This document shows positions 53,372 through 62,795 of a stretch of 64,000 bases of DNA, piece after piece. The stretch comes from CAZVIJ01 sp964626735 (GTDB lineage: Bacteria > Patescibacteriota > Dojkabacteria > JAOAGR01), in the NCBI GenBank assembly GCA_964626735.1, contig CAZVIJ010000001.1, forward strand, positions 1-64,000, written 5' to 3'. A program made the position numbers and the translations under genes. The stretch's first letter is position 1, and each line of letters opens with the position of its first letter. The notes under the pieces were generated by a model. The model was not told the DNA's origin and searched no databases. It worked only from the letters and a program-made list of their open reading frames with translations.

Positions 53372-55921
53372 GTGACTCCCGCAATGCAACAATTCAACGA
53401 AGTTAAGGCTGATTATCCCGACCATATCGTACTTTTCAGGATGGGGGACTTCTACGAAACATTTTACGAGGATGCCAGGAGAGCATCGCAAATTTTGGGA
53501 ATCACGCTTACCGCGCGGGATCGGGAACGAAAAGTTCCGATGGCCGGCATTCCGTTCCATGCCCTCGACAACTACCTGGGAAAGCTGGTCGACGATAACC
53601 AGAAAGTGGTCATCGTCGAGCAGCTCGAAGATCCGAAAGAAGCGAAAGGTGTCGTGAAGCGGGGGATAGTCAAGATTGTCACTCCAGGAACCAATACCCT
53701 CGAAAAAGATATCAAGCGGAACAACTACCTTGTCTCGATGGCAGGCAAGTTTGAGTTCGCCTTTGTCGATATTATCCAGGGGACGGTGAATGTCGTTTCA
53801 TTCGATAATCAGAAGGATTTCGAGAACAATATCCTGCTGCTCGCGCCTAAAGAAATAATTTTGCCGAAAAGCCTGGCTGCTCACGACTTTTTCAGCAAGA
53901 ATTACCTCCCGAAGCTCTCCCCGGTATTCAATTACATCGATGAGAAAACGTTCGCATTGCTCGATCGCGATACATCGGTGACCGGAGATATCGCGAAGGA
54001 AGCGGAAAGTCTCGACTCCTCAGCCGTATACGGGCTTCTCAATTACCTGGCCCAGACGCAAAAGACGGATTTAGCGCATATTACGAATATCAATAGGATC
54101 ACGACTTCGAGCACCATGCGGCTCGATGCTAACGCGGTGCGTAACCTCGAGCTTATTGAAGGCCAAAGGCGAGGATCGGTAAGCTTGTACGAATTGATCG
54201 ACCGTTGTTCCACCGCGGCTGCGTCTAAAAAACTTAAATCATGGATGATCTCGCCGCTCCTGAGCAAGGAAGCAATCGACGAGCGTCTTAATAGCATTCA
54301 GAGCTTTCGAAGCATGGGAGCGAAGGCTATTGGAGATCTTCAGGATATTTTATGCCAGGCACATGATCTCAATAGGATAGCGAGCAAAGTTGGACTCAGT
54401 TCTGCAAACGCAAGGGATTTGAGAAACTGCGTGACGACCGTCAAAGTTATTTTCAAGTTCGTGAACGAGCTAAAGACGTTCGAAGTATCGCATCATATTG
54501 AAAAGCTCGTAGGATCGATAGAAGATTCGATCAAGTCGTCGCAAAAAGTGCTAGCGCAAATCGACAAAACGATACGCGAAGATCCGCCGGTTACCGTGCG
54601 CGAAGGGGGAATGGTAAAGAGCGGAATCGACGAAGATTTGGACAAACTCCATGACCTCAAGACCGGAGGCAAAGATTGGCTCAAGGACTTCGAACAGAAC
54701 GAAATCAAGCGGTCGGGAATTTCTACCCTGAAAGTCAGGTTCAATAAAGTATTCGGCTACTACATCGAGGTGTCCAAAGGGCAATCGTCGAAAGTGCCCG
54801 ACGACTACATTAGGAAACAGACGCTCGTCAATGCCGAGCGGTACATTACGCCGGAACTTAAAGAGCAGGAGGCCAATATACTTGGAGCCGACGACAGGAT
54901 ACGCAAAATCGAGTACGACATCTTTATGGGGGTATTGGGCGAGACCAAGGAAATCATCCAGTATATCCAAAAGATCAGCGATTGCGTCGCTTCACTCGAC
55001 ATATTTATGGCGCTTGCGAAAGTCAGCCTCGAGTGGAGTTGGACGAGGCCGGATATTGCGACCGACGATGTGATCTCGATAGAAAACGGAAGACATCCGG
55101 TAATTGAGCATTTCCTGCAAAAAGACGGAAAGACCTTTGTCAAAAATTCTATCTACCTTTCGAATGATCAATCGCTTCACATCATTACGGGACCTAACAT
55201 GGGCGGTAAGTCGACTTTCATACGGCAAGCTGCGCTGATCGTTATTCTCGCCCAGATCGGATCGTATGTACCGGCCGATTCGGCTCATATCGGTGTGGTC
55301 GATAGCATCTTCACGAGAGTTGGCGCTTCCGATAATCTTTCTCAAGGAGAGAGTACGTTCATGGTTGAGATGCTCGAGGCGGCAGAAATCCTAAACCACG
55401 CGACCAAGAAAAGCCTCGTAATCCTCGACGAGATCGGTCGGGGAACCAGTACATTCGACGGCATGAGCATCGCATGGGCGATATGCGAGTATCTGCAGGG
55501 GTTGGGAACGAAGACAATGTTTGCGACGCATTACCATGAGCTTACTGAGCTATCCAACAAGTATCCGAACGTGAAGAACTTGGCCGTGAAGGTTATCGAA
55601 TATAACGGCGAAATTATTTTCATGCACCAAATCACCGACGGGAAAGCTGATAAAAGCTACGGCATACATGTAGCGAAGCTTGCCGGATTGCCCGACCGCG
55701 TTATCCGTTCATCAGAACGAATTCTCAAGATGCTGGAAAAGGAGAAGAACAAATTGCAGCCGAAGCCTCAGGACCTGTTTGCCGATGGTGCAGTCGATCA
55801 AGACGAAAATAATGGAGCGGCCAAGGAGAAAATCATTCGTGAACTCCAAGATCTCAACATCAATACGATGTCGCCGTTAGAGGCAATGCAGCGTTTGAGC
55901 GAATGGAAACAGCTATTGTAA
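53372..55921 (+). CDS. mutS: DNA mismatch repair protein MutS
   Basis: 849 residues. It recognises base mismatches and recruits MutL. The mismatch-binding Phe-x-Glu is F27-Y28-E29 in MGDFYETF. Then a connector, lever and clamp region and the ABC-type ATPase: Walker A GPNMGGKST near 606-614, VGASDNLSQGESTFMVEM, Walker B VILDEIGRGTSTFDG and the FATHYHELTEL His. The C-terminus ends in the helix-turn-helix dimerisation region (SPLEAMQRLSEWKQLL). GTG start, fixed by the -10 box 5 bases upstream. Confidence 0.96.
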   Translation: MTPAMQQFNEVKADYPDHIVLFRMGDFYETFYEDARRASQILGITLTARDRERKVPMAGIPFHALDNYLGKLVDDNQKVVIVEQLEDPKEAKGVVKRGIVKIVTPGTNTLEKDIKRNNYLVSMAGKFEFAFVDIIQGTVNVVSFDNQKDFENNILLLAPKEIILPKSLAAHDFFSKNYLPKLSPVFNYIDEKTFALLDRDTSVTGDIAKEAESLDSSAVYGLLNYLAQTQKTDLAHITNINRITTSSTMRLDANAVRNLELIEGQRRGSVSLYELIDRCSTAAASKKLKSWMISPLLSKEAIDERLNSIQSFRSMGAKAIGDLQDILCQAHDLNRIASKVGLSSANARDLRNCVTTVKVIFKFVNELKTFEVSHHIEKLVGSIEDSIKSSQKVLAQIDKTIREDPPVTVREGGMVKSGIDEDLDKLHDLKTGGKDWLKDFEQNEIKRSGISTLKVRFNKVFGYYIEVSKGQSSKVPDDYIRKQTLVNAERYITPELKEQEANILGADDRIRKIEYDIFMGVLGETKEIIQYIQKISDCVASLDIFMALAKVSLEWSWTRPDIATDDVISIENGRHPVIEHFLQKDGKTFVKNSIYLSNDQSLHIITGPNMGGKSTFIRQAALIVILAQIGSYVPADSAHIGVVDSIFTRVGASDNLSQGESTFMVEMLEAAEILNHATKKSLVILDEIGRGTSTFDGMSIAWAICEYLQGLGTKTMFATHYHELTELSNKYPNVKNLAVKVIEYNGEIIFMHQITDGKADKSYGIHVAKLAGLPDRVIRSSERILKMLEKEKNKLQPKPQDLFADGAVDQDENNGAAKEKIIRELQDLNINTMSPLEAMQRLSEWKQLL

Positions 55922-56004
55922 TCATGCATGTTTCATTTCCGATGGCAGATACCTTGATAGTCTGCTAAAATGGTGATATAACTATTAAAACACGTCTTGG
56001 AAAC

Positions 56005-56736
56005 ATGGAGCTAACAAAACGACAAAAAGACATTTTGTTCGCGATCATAACTGAATTCATCGAAACTGCATTGCCGGTAGGCTCAGGTCTGATCAACGAG
56101 AAGTACGATATAGACGCAAGTCCCGCAACTATCAGGTACGAGATGGTGCGCCTAGCCGACGAGGGATATATTTCAAAGTCCCATACATCATCGGGAAGAA
56201 TCCCGACAATTTTGGGATACCGCTACTATCTCCAGGATCTCATGAATGAGGAGGACGTCAACTACCTCACGGAAATACGGCTCAAGCGCGAGCTCGCCGA
56301 GCTCAGGTTCCACCGCGACAAACTGATACGCGGCATCACTACGCTTTTAGCTGACCTAACCAAGTACGCATCCGTAATATTGCTCGAGGACGGAATATTC
56401 TATTCGGGTCTCTACAACCTGCTTGATTACCCCGAATTCGAGGACAAAACCGCATTCAAGAATATCTTGCTTGCCTTCGACGATCTCGGCACCTTAACCA
56501 ACGTTTTCAACCGCGCGTATACCGATAACCGAGTAAAAGTAATTATCGGCGACGAGTTCGATTCGCATATCCTGCAGGATTGCTCGATTATCTTCACCGA
56601 AGTAAACCTTTACGGCGGCGAGCGTGGAATTTTGGCAGTTATAGGGCCTCGGAGAATGAACTTCTCGCATGTCATTCCACTCATCCGTACGACGAGCGAC
56701 GTTATCGATAGGCTCATTCTCGGTTGGGAATCTTAA
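56005..56736 (+). CDS. hrcA: HrcA-like heat-shock repressor, short
   Basis: 243 residues, against about 340 for typical HrcA. The N-terminal winged helix is clear (RQKDILFAIITEFIETALPVGSGLI, ASPATIRYEMVRLADEGYISKSHTSSGRIPT), with the family GYRYYLQDLM. The C-terminus keeps IGDEF and GGERGILAVIGPRRMNFSHVIPLI. The middle GAF-like/inserted dimerisation domain is reduced. HrcA binds CIRCE operators to repress groE/dnaK; I found no CIRCE upstream, and no dnaK or grpE gene is adjacent. It may act elsewhere. Confidence 0.88.
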   Translation: MELTKRQKDILFAIITEFIETALPVGSGLINEKYDIDASPATIRYEMVRLADEGYISKSHTSSGRIPTILGYRYYLQDLMNEEDVNYLTEIRLKRELAELRFHRDKLIRGITTLLADLTKYASVILLEDGIFYSGLYNLLDYPEFEDKTAFKNILLAFDDLGTLTNVFNRAYTDNRVKVIIGDEFDSHILQDCSIIFTEVNLYGGERGILAVIGPRRMNFSHVIPLIRTTSDVIDRLILGWES

Positions 56737-56738
56737 CC

Positions 56739-57413
56739 ATGCAAAACGCAAAAATTTTCAAAGTTCTGGCCGTTATTTTCCAGATACTGCTCGTCGCCTC
56801 CTTCGCTATCTCTGTCGGCCAAAATTATTTCGGCAATCACGGAACGGTCAGCATTCTCGGCTTGAAGTTCCACCAATTTTACGATCATGGCGAGGTTCGC
56901 CTAATACCGCTCTTGTACGTGTCGTTTTTCTTTATTCCGCAATTGAAAAAAGTCCTGGGCCTGAAATCCAACTATTACGCAAGCGAATTGCTACTGGCAT
57001 TCCTCGTTTTCGTCGATGGGTTCACCCACGTAACCGGAATCTATAGCTGGTCCTATCATTTGCCGGTATTTGGGGAAGTGTGGTTTGACAAGTACATGCA
57101 CTTTACTGAAGGTTTGCTGCTCTTCCTTACCGCGTTCCCGCTCATGGACGATTATCTCGAAGACGTAAAGCACTTGGGGCCTGCATGGAGTTATTGGATA
57201 ACGGTCGGTTTCATGTCGATCTTTTTTGTCTTGTGGGAGATTGTCGAGTTGATCATCGATCGAACCAAGGGTACGCATCTAATCACCTCTTACTACGACA
57301 CGAACGAAGATTTAATGGCATCGTACCTCGGGCTGGCGCTCGGAATTATCGTGGTTAAGCTCTTGAGGGGAGTTAGGAATATTACTTCAAATACTTCGAC
57401 AACTCAGGCTTAA
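56739..57413 (+). CDS. DUF2238/YjdF-like membrane protein
   Basis: 224 residues from ATG 56739 (MQNAKIFKVLAV). Five to six TM helices and the family motif DKYMHFTEGLLLF near 120-132, with DTNEDLMASYLGLALG near 185-200. The family is widespread and of unknown function. It starts 2 bases after the hrcA-like stop and ends overlapping a convergent DsbA-like gene by 32 bases. Confidence 0.78.
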   Translation: MQNAKIFKVLAVIFQILLVASFAISVGQNYFGNHGTVSILGLKFHQFYDHGEVRLIPLLYVSFFFIPQLKKVLGLKSNYYASELLLAFLVFVDGFTHVTGIYSWSYHLPVFGEVWFDKYMHFTEGLLLFLTAFPLMDDYLEDVKHLGPAWSYWITVGFMSIFFVLWEIVELIIDRTKGTHLITSYYDTNEDLMASYLGLALGIIVVKLLRGVRNITSNTSTTQA

Positions 57414-58191
57414 TCGAAGATTCGTAATCGACATTCCCTCGTATCGTCGTAACCAAGGTTGGCAACCGCTTTATCTCAGTCTTGCCGTCTAGCTTTTTAA
57501 CCTCTTGGTTTTCGATCTTATAGAGAAGGAACGTGGGAGTGGCTTGGATATTCATGAGAGAACCGGTAGCGCCCGTCAATTTCTTTACTCGGTCTTCGTA
57601 CTTCTTGCTGTTTACGCAGTCCTCGAACTTTGCCGCGTTGAGCCCCATTCCCTTGATCGTATTCTTTTCTTTGGCGATGTCGAACTTGTTGCCGTATCCC
57701 TGATACTCCTTCTCCTTGTAATCGAAAAAGGCGCTCGGCTTTTGTTCGCCTGCGCAATACAACGCGGTGTGCTTTACGATTTCACCAAGCGATTGGCTAT
57801 CGACAAAAATATAATCCATTTTGCCGTTCTCGATGAAGTCTGCCTTGACCTTCGAGAACGTTGATTGCTGCGACGCTCCATAACCGTGGAACCGAGCGCA
57901 GTTGATGCAATCCAGGTCGCTGGTCTCTACCAGGACATATGGATTTTTTGACTTGAACGAGAGCATCGGCTGGGAATCGAGCAGCCCGACGAGATCGTTG
58001 TAATCTTTGACATCGCTTGCTCCGCGGACTGTCGGGAACTTCGGGACAAATCGATACAGGCTGCCGAACATATACGAGATTCCTCCGCTTGCCCATAAAA
58101 TTGCGAGCGAGACGAGCACCGAAAAGCCGATAATCGAGACGGATGTGAATAACGTAGCGGTCGTATCAGGGGTTGGTTTCTGTTGAGCCAT
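57382..58191 (-). CDS. Membrane-anchored DsbA/thioredoxin-like protein
   Basis: 269 residues. An N-terminal TM anchor (SIIGFSVLVSLAILWASGG, about 18-37), then an extracytoplasmic thioredoxin-fold domain with a CxxC active site C95-I-N-C98 (TSDLDCINCARFH) and the cis-Pro loop IQATPTFLLY. A DsbA-like helical insert lies between. Other Cys (ALYCAG, FEDCVN) are present. It probably forms or isomerises disulfides in exported proteins, which fits the Cys-rich secretion-block proteins. Two small membrane-protein genes lie upstream on the same strand. Confidence 0.85.
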   Translation of the reverse strand: MAQQKPTPDTTATLFTSVSIIGFSVLVSLAILWASGGISYMFGSLYRFVPKFPTVRGASDVKDYNDLVGLLDSQPMLSFKSKNPYVLVETSDLDCINCARFHGYGASQQSTFSKVKADFIENGKMDYIFVDSQSLGEIVKHTALYCAGEQKPSAFFDYKEKEYQGYGNKFDIAKEKNTIKGMGLNAAKFEDCVNSKKYEDRVKKLTGATGSLMNIQATPTFLLYKIENQEVKKLDGKTEIKRLPTLVTTIRGNVDYESSIKPELSKYLK

Positions 58192-58396
58192 AGAATTTGT
58201 CTTTGCCTAAGTAGAGTTTCTTAAGAGTTCCGGTATCGAATGATTGGGGAAGCGGTGAATTAGCCTGGGAAATAAGCTCGTCAGGGACGTTGACGTCAGT
58301 CTTCCGGTGATAGTACTCGAATGCAATCCATGCGACGATCGTCAAGGCGATACACCCCATGAAAACGACCGAGCTCATACCGAACCTGAATTTCAT
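58166..58396 (-). CDS. Small single-TM protein, 76 aa
   Basis: Not recognised. I start it at ATG 58396 (MKFRFGMSSVVFMG). One TM helix near 8-27 (SSVVFMGCIALTIVAWIAFEY), then a polar extracytoplasmic tail with no Cys beyond the TM. It overlaps the start of the DsbA-like gene by 26 bases, so the two are probably co-translated. Confidence 0.6.
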   Translation of the reverse strand: MKFRFGMSSVVFMGCIALTIVAWIAFEYYHRKTDVNVPDELISQANSPLPQSFDTGTLKKLYLGKDKFYGSTETNP

Positions 58397-58433
58397 ATGC
58401 TTGATTTTTATTGTTATTTTCCAATAAGTCAAG

Positions 58434-59774
58434 CTATTGCCTGATCGAGACCTTGATCCCTTCCAATGCCGGCTCATCCCTTGGGGCGAGGACGACGACG
58501 ATCCGATTGCCGTTTTGGGAAACGAGCGCCCTCGTTCCATACCTTTGAAGCGATAGCCGAATCGGGGTTAGGTACGAGCGTGCGCTGTCTATCGTTTCGA
58601 ATTGCATAACCCATGTCGAAAAGCTCGCGGTATCGGATTGGTATATTTTGAAAAGGTCAGCCTTCAGGTTGTCGCACATCGCCGATACCTGGCTTCCCAA
58701 ATTCTGGAACGCCGTGCGGCAGCCGAAATCGCCTAAGACATCGTCGGTCGAAAACGTGTATCCGGCAGGCGCCGTTACATCGTACGATACCGATAACCGC
58801 TTGTCGGGAGCTGGAGAAGAGGTGTAAATCATATTGGATGTGAATGTCTCCGACGAGGAGATCAGCTGTCCGACCGTACGTATATCGAGCCGAGAAGCAT
58901 ACGAAGTACCGTTTCCGTAAACGAACGAAACCCAACGCTGGTCGAATGGGAAAATCTCTCTCGGACTATCCGAAGCGACGGAATCCATATCAGCATCGAT
59001 CAATACCCGTTCTTTCGGAGTCAACGAATCCTTGTACCGTTCCGCTACGACGCTTGCCTGACCCTCGACAAGCGCGAGGAAGGTGTAGTACTGGTCCATC
59101 GTCGAATCGTTAAATTGCTCAGTACGCTTTTCCAATCCGTAATAGGTGTCTTGGAGGTAATGGGTCAGCTCGTGGGCGAGCAGGTAGGTAATGAATTGTC
59201 GGGATACGCTCGCATTGGCGCTAATGAACAGTTCCTTATTCTCGGGATCGTACAGGGCAATCGGCAGTGCCGCTTGGCTTTCGACGAGCTTGGCTATCAG
59301 TTCGTTCGTGTCGGTACCTTTTTCGATATAGCCGAACGATTCGAGGAACGCCTGAAAGTCTCGTATCTTTTTGTCGTTCGCCTCAGGCGTCTTTATCTGG
59401 TCACGAACTTTTTTCTGAAGCTCGTCGGAGGTCATGATATTCGTTTTCGGCAAAGCAGGTACGTTTACTCCGAGCTCCTTAGCCGCAAATGTCAGTGCAG
59501 TTTTCTGTTCCGCCTCGTATGCCAAAGCGCCGGTATCGGTTTTCGGCGCCGTAGATGGGGTGGCTGAAGGTGTCAGGCTTGGCACCGGCAATGACGCCGT
59601 TTTGGTGAGAGTCCCGAGAGAAGTTCGTAAGCTACGGTATGCGCCAATAGTTTTGGCTTGATAATAAACAAACGTTGCCGTTACTGAGGAAATAAAAACG
59701 ATACCAACAAGGGTAATCGTTATAAAGGCACACAGTGATTTTTTGCCTATCGGAGCATGGTTGCCCACATCCAT
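58434..59774 (-). CDS. Membrane-anchored HExxH metallopeptidase-like protein
   Basis: 446 residues. N-terminal TM (CAFITITLVGIVFISSVTATFVYY, about 15-38), then a Ser/Thr/Pro linker (about 55-75) and a globular domain carrying YLLAHELTHYLQDTYYG near 196-212. HELTH is a zincin HExxH motif. The likely third ligand is a Glu about 30 residues on (LALVEGQASVVAERY), a gluzincin-like pattern. The C-terminal third resembles a beta-rich sensor-like domain. An exported zinc protease is likely; its substrate is unknown. Confidence 0.75.
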   Translation of the reverse strand: MDVGNHAPIGKKSLCAFITITLVGIVFISSVTATFVYYQAKTIGAYRSLRTSLGTLTKTASLPVPSLTPSATPSTAPKTDTGALAYEAEQKTALTFAAKELGVNVPALPKTNIMTSDELQKKVRDQIKTPEANDKKIRDFQAFLESFGYIEKGTDTNELIAKLVESQAALPIALYDPENKELFISANASVSRQFITYLLAHELTHYLQDTYYGLEKRTEQFNDSTMDQYYTFLALVEGQASVVAERYKDSLTPKERVLIDADMDSVASDSPREIFPFDQRWVSFVYGNGTSYASRLDIRTVGQLISSSETFTSNMIYTSSPAPDKRLSVSYDVTAPAGYTFSTDDVLGDFGCRTAFQNLGSQVSAMCDNLKADLFKIYQSDTASFSTWVMQFETIDSARSYLTPIRLSLQRYGTRALVSQNGNRIVVVLAPRDEPALEGIKVSIRQ

Positions 59775-59845
59775 ATGGCGGTTGAGAGTCCGACGATAAT
59801 AAATATTGCTACACCTAATTTATGGACTGAAAGTTTAGTTCGCAT
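59747..59845 (-). CDS. Possible 32-aa membrane peptide
   Basis: A short frame, MRTKLSVHKLGVAIFIIVGL then STAIWMWATMLR: a basic start plus one TM helix. It overlaps the start of the HExxH gene by 28 bases in a different frame, and a weak AATAAT-like -10 lies just before the ATG. Small membrane peptides often escape annotation, but this could be chance. Confidence 0.3.
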   Translation of the reverse strand: MRTKLSVHKLGVAIFIIVGLSTAIWMWATMLR

Positions 59846-60003
59846 GTTAGATTATTGGTTTAAAGATTCCGAAGATTCAGCTTGGGCAGTTGAATATTCC
59901 ATATTAATACTTATAAGTATACCACACAACCGATTATCCCGTGATATTGAGGTATGTGGGAACGCTACCAAGATACCAGTTGTAAAAGTCGTTGACAATG
60001 GCA

Positions 60004-61299
60004 TTAGCTCTGGGAAAGGCCGTTGATCTTGCATCCGAGCTGCCCATCAGGGAACTCGACCAGTTCAACATCGCCCTTTCGTATATAGTCAATAAGATTT
60101 ACACTAAAGGTCAAATTTTCTAGCTTCTGGTACTTGTTTTTGCTTATTTTCAAGGCATGCCTGAAATGCACGGAAGTATTGGTCTTGTTCTTGGGCGCGA
60201 GACATGAGTCGTTAACCCCAAATACGACCGGCTCCATCGATTTTACGATTTCGTTGTACGTCCGCTTCTTGATACCTTCGAACTTCAGGTTCCCGAAGCT
60301 ACCGATCTCCATCGATGGCGCCGATTGGCCGACTTTCGAGAAATTGATGCTGTTCGTTATGGGAGTATCGAGCTTGCCGAATTTTATGAAATACTGCCGT
60401 TGAGGCTTCAAGCCGTAACTGGTAAACCGGTACGTTCCAAGCTTATGGCCAAGAAGCGGGTCGTAGCTTAGACTGAAGGTATTGAAGCACTTCAGCTTGT
60501 CCTTGAAATTTTCCGGCTTGAAGACGCTCTGGTTCTTGATCATATGCTCGCCGGAAATATTGTCGAGAACTTGTTGCGTAAAGAGCCTCCTGAAGACCAA
60601 GGGGCTTAAGATAAGATCTACCGTTTCGCTTTTCTTGAGCGTAGCGGCCTTCGAGCTTTTGAGGCCGTTGTATATGTCGCCGAAGAAGCTGAACACTTCT
60701 TGGAATTTTGCGATTGAGAATATATCTGACCCTTCGATATACCAGGTGAAGAGGTCATCGAACTTTTTTTCGAGCGAGAATTTCGTGTAGGTATAGTATT
60801 CGTCGAGGAACCGAGATGAATACGCGTATCGGATGCCGTCTCGAACCGTAATGATGCTCGTGCCTTTGTCGGACGCCACCATCGTATCCAACTCTTCGGT
60901 TAGGTCGGTCAGCTTGAGCAGGTACTCCGGGATATCGATCATATCGGCGAGCGGTTTGGAGTAGGTTATGATCATCGGGTAAATTCCCCGCTCGGGAATA
61001 AATACCGGCGCGTCGTAGCGAACCTTGGATTTCTCGGCTACAGAAATGAACTCCTCGAAGTCGTTTACCGACGAGGTGTTGACGACACCGGAAGACAAGT
61101 ACTCGTCGTCCCAAACGATGAGGTATTTGCCGTCGGAGTTTTCGGTGTAATTGGTGGGCAGATCGTGCGATGAGAGCTTCTTGTCCTTCATCGTCAGTTC
61201 AAGCGAACGGTATTCGTCGAAAAAAATGAAATAGTCATTGATTTCGTTTTTCGACTTAAGGTTGTTCAGCTTTTGAGATAACTTCTCTGCTAGTATCAT
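60004..61299 (-). CDS. TldD/PmbA-family-like protein (PmbA/TldE-like)
   Basis: 431 residues. The C-terminal half follows the TldE/PmbA plan: KKSETVDLILSPLVFRRLF (corresponding to the family's VVLSPEAAASLL), then DNISGEHMIKNQSVF. Next come the DPLLGHKLGTYRFTSYGLKPQR turn, FGKLDTPITNSINFSKVG, and a NLKFEGIKKRTYNEIVKSM segment matching the family's SLEELIASIE region. TldE is the non-catalytic partner of TldD metalloproteases that mature peptides such as microcin B17. The similarity is by eye and remote. It overlaps the upstream gene by 4 bases. Confidence 0.5.
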   Translation of the reverse strand: MILAEKLSQKLNNLKSKNEINDYFIFFDEYRSLELTMKDKKLSSHDLPTNYTENSDGKYLIVWDDEYLSSGVVNTSSVNDFEEFISVAEKSKVRYDAPVFIPERGIYPMIITYSKPLADMIDIPEYLLKLTDLTEELDTMVASDKGTSIITVRDGIRYAYSSRFLDEYYTYTKFSLEKKFDDLFTWYIEGSDIFSIAKFQEVFSFFGDIYNGLKSSKAATLKKSETVDLILSPLVFRRLFTQQVLDNISGEHMIKNQSVFKPENFKDKLKCFNTFSLSYDPLLGHKLGTYRFTSYGLKPQRQYFIKFGKLDTPITNSINFSKVGQSAPSMEIGSFGNLKFEGIKKRTYNEIVKSMEPVVFGVNDSCLAPKNKTNTSVHFRHALKISKNKYQKLENLTFSVNLIDYIRKGDVELVEFPDGQLGCKINGLSQS

Positions 61300-62681
61300 G
61301 CTATTTTGACATTTTCATTCATCTTCATGAAAGCATTACCCGATTTTATGACGAACGGAAGGTCGTACGTCGATATTCTCGATATGCTATCAAAGGGCGA
61401 GCCGAGCAGTTCAAGTCCATCCATATGGATGAAATCGATCGTGCACAATTCTGCGCTCGAAAGCGTACCCTCATTATACACCAGGACCTTCGAAGGTGAG
61501 ATACGGACGCTCTGGGGGAAAGCGGACACGTCGCATGCATGTCCGAGCGTCAAAAGAATAGTCTTGACGCCTTTCGCCTCGCAGATCGCTTTTAGGCTGT
61601 CGAGCACATCGCTCATGGAAAATTCTATTTTCTCGTCTTGCTTGTTCTTGGTCGATATCTGTAGATTCCGAAAGAGCGGGAGGGTATTCTCGATATAGTT
61701 TTTGGATCGGCCCAAGACGACCGAAGGATGCTCCGCCTCTAGATGGTAAATCCCCGATATTTGCGAGTACAGCGGTTTCGTAGGATCGAGCTCTATCGTT
61801 TCGGGTATTTCGATTCCATACTTGTCGATCGATTCATTGAGCAGTTGAGATGATGGTTGGGAAATATCGGCAATAGAAAATGGGGAAAGCGGCGCTTCCG
61901 GCGAAAAGTACGCCTGATAAATTAGGTCCGTGGTAAGCGTACGATCGAGGAGTATTCCGTCGATGGCAACTTTAGCTTTCGTCGCAGGGAACTTTTCGCA
62001 GACGAAAAAGGCATACTCGTTGATCCTCTCGGCAATTCGTTTCGTCGGTATCTTTTGGTTCCTGAGATCTGCCGAACTTACCGAATGGGAAAAACGGACA
62101 CGATTGAAGTACTGTTCTTTGGAGGCGATTTCGATATCGATCTGAAGATCGAACTCGTCCCGTTCCGACCTTCCGCCGTGCGAATTTCCGATCAGCCAAA
62201 CCGCATACGATCCCCGCATCGTGGTATGGATATCCAGCTGATTGCGGAACTCTTCCCGCACCTCTTGGTAAACCGACTCAAGCACTCCTTCGAGATACCC
62301 GAGGTCGTCTTCGGATAAATTAATGTTGTCGATAACCGAAACATGATTGGTCGGCAACGTATCGAAAAGAATCTGGTCCTGTACTTTGTGACCCTTGTTT
62401 GCTTTCAGTAGATTATCGAGACTTTGGTACAGGCGGGTCATGACGTCGGGCAAATAGAGCCGATCGCTCGATCCGAAAATAAGGTTGCCTTCCTTCGAAA
62501 GCAGATGCATGTTGATGCCGTGAAGCGTTCGCAAATCGCAGCTTTCGGTTATGCCATTGTAATTGTGGAGCGTGAGGACTTTGGATTTCTGAATTCGGAA
62601 AATTGTTGTGCTTTTGTCTTTCTTGGATCTGCTTATTATCTGGTTGATTTCTTCGATGTTATTTTCAAAATAATTTTCCAT
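61296..62681 (-). CDS. Possible TldD-like partner protein, metal motif missing
   Basis: About 461 residues from ATG 62681 (MENYFENNIEEINQ). The N-terminal part recalls TldD: an Arg-rich strand, a glycine-containing loop (LHGINMHLLSKEGNLIFGSS), then a helix with a leading Leu repeat. At the place where TldD carries HExxxH the sequence reads DLIYQAYFSPEAP, with no His pair, so it would be catalytically dead. Later segments (VKTILLTLGHACDVSAF) are not assigned. It overlaps the downstream TldE-like gene by 4 bases, which supports a paired function. Call tentative. Confidence 0.4.
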   Translation of the reverse strand: MENYFENNIEEINQIISRSKKDKSTTIFRIQKSKVLTLHNYNGITESCDLRTLHGINMHLLSKEGNLIFGSSDRLYLPDVMTRLYQSLDNLLKANKGHKVQDQILFDTLPTNHVSVIDNINLSEDDLGYLEGVLESVYQEVREEFRNQLDIHTTMRGSYAVWLIGNSHGGRSERDEFDLQIDIEIASKEQYFNRVRFSHSVSSADLRNQKIPTKRIAERINEYAFFVCEKFPATKAKVAIDGILLDRTLTTDLIYQAYFSPEAPLSPFSIADISQPSSQLLNESIDKYGIEIPETIELDPTKPLYSQISGIYHLEAEHPSVVLGRSKNYIENTLPLFRNLQISTKNKQDEKIEFSMSDVLDSLKAICEAKGVKTILLTLGHACDVSAFPQSVRISPSKVLVYNEGTLSSAELCTIDFIHMDGLELLGSPFDSISRISTYDLPFVIKSGNAFMKMNENVKIA

Positions 62682-62725
62682 AATTACTTTTGACGTAGTA
62701 AGCAATAGGGGGAGTATAACACAGG

Positions 62726-62773
62726 AGCCTGACCCGGTAACTAATAAAGAGATATATATTGTCTGATCAGGCT
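62726..62773. repeat. Intergenic inverted repeat AGCCTGA/TCAGGCT
   Basis: AGCCTGA at 62726-62732 pairs with TCAGGCT at 62767-62773, extended by two G-T pairs. The loop of 34 bases is AT-rich. No T tract on either strand, so not a clear terminator; it lies between two minus-strand genes and could be an operator or mRNA structure. Confidence 0.4.
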
Positions 62774-62795
62774 TTGTGTGCTTATAATATTCCGC

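Noticed and set aside
55922..56004. CIRCE operator upstream of the hrcA-like gene
   Set aside because: No TTAGCACTC/GAGTGCTAA pair or near match is visible.
59757..60026. Plus-strand frame of 89 codons between two minus-strand genes
   Set aside because: No domain, no promoter or ribosome-binding site; it overlaps minus-strand coding sequence and is probably chance.
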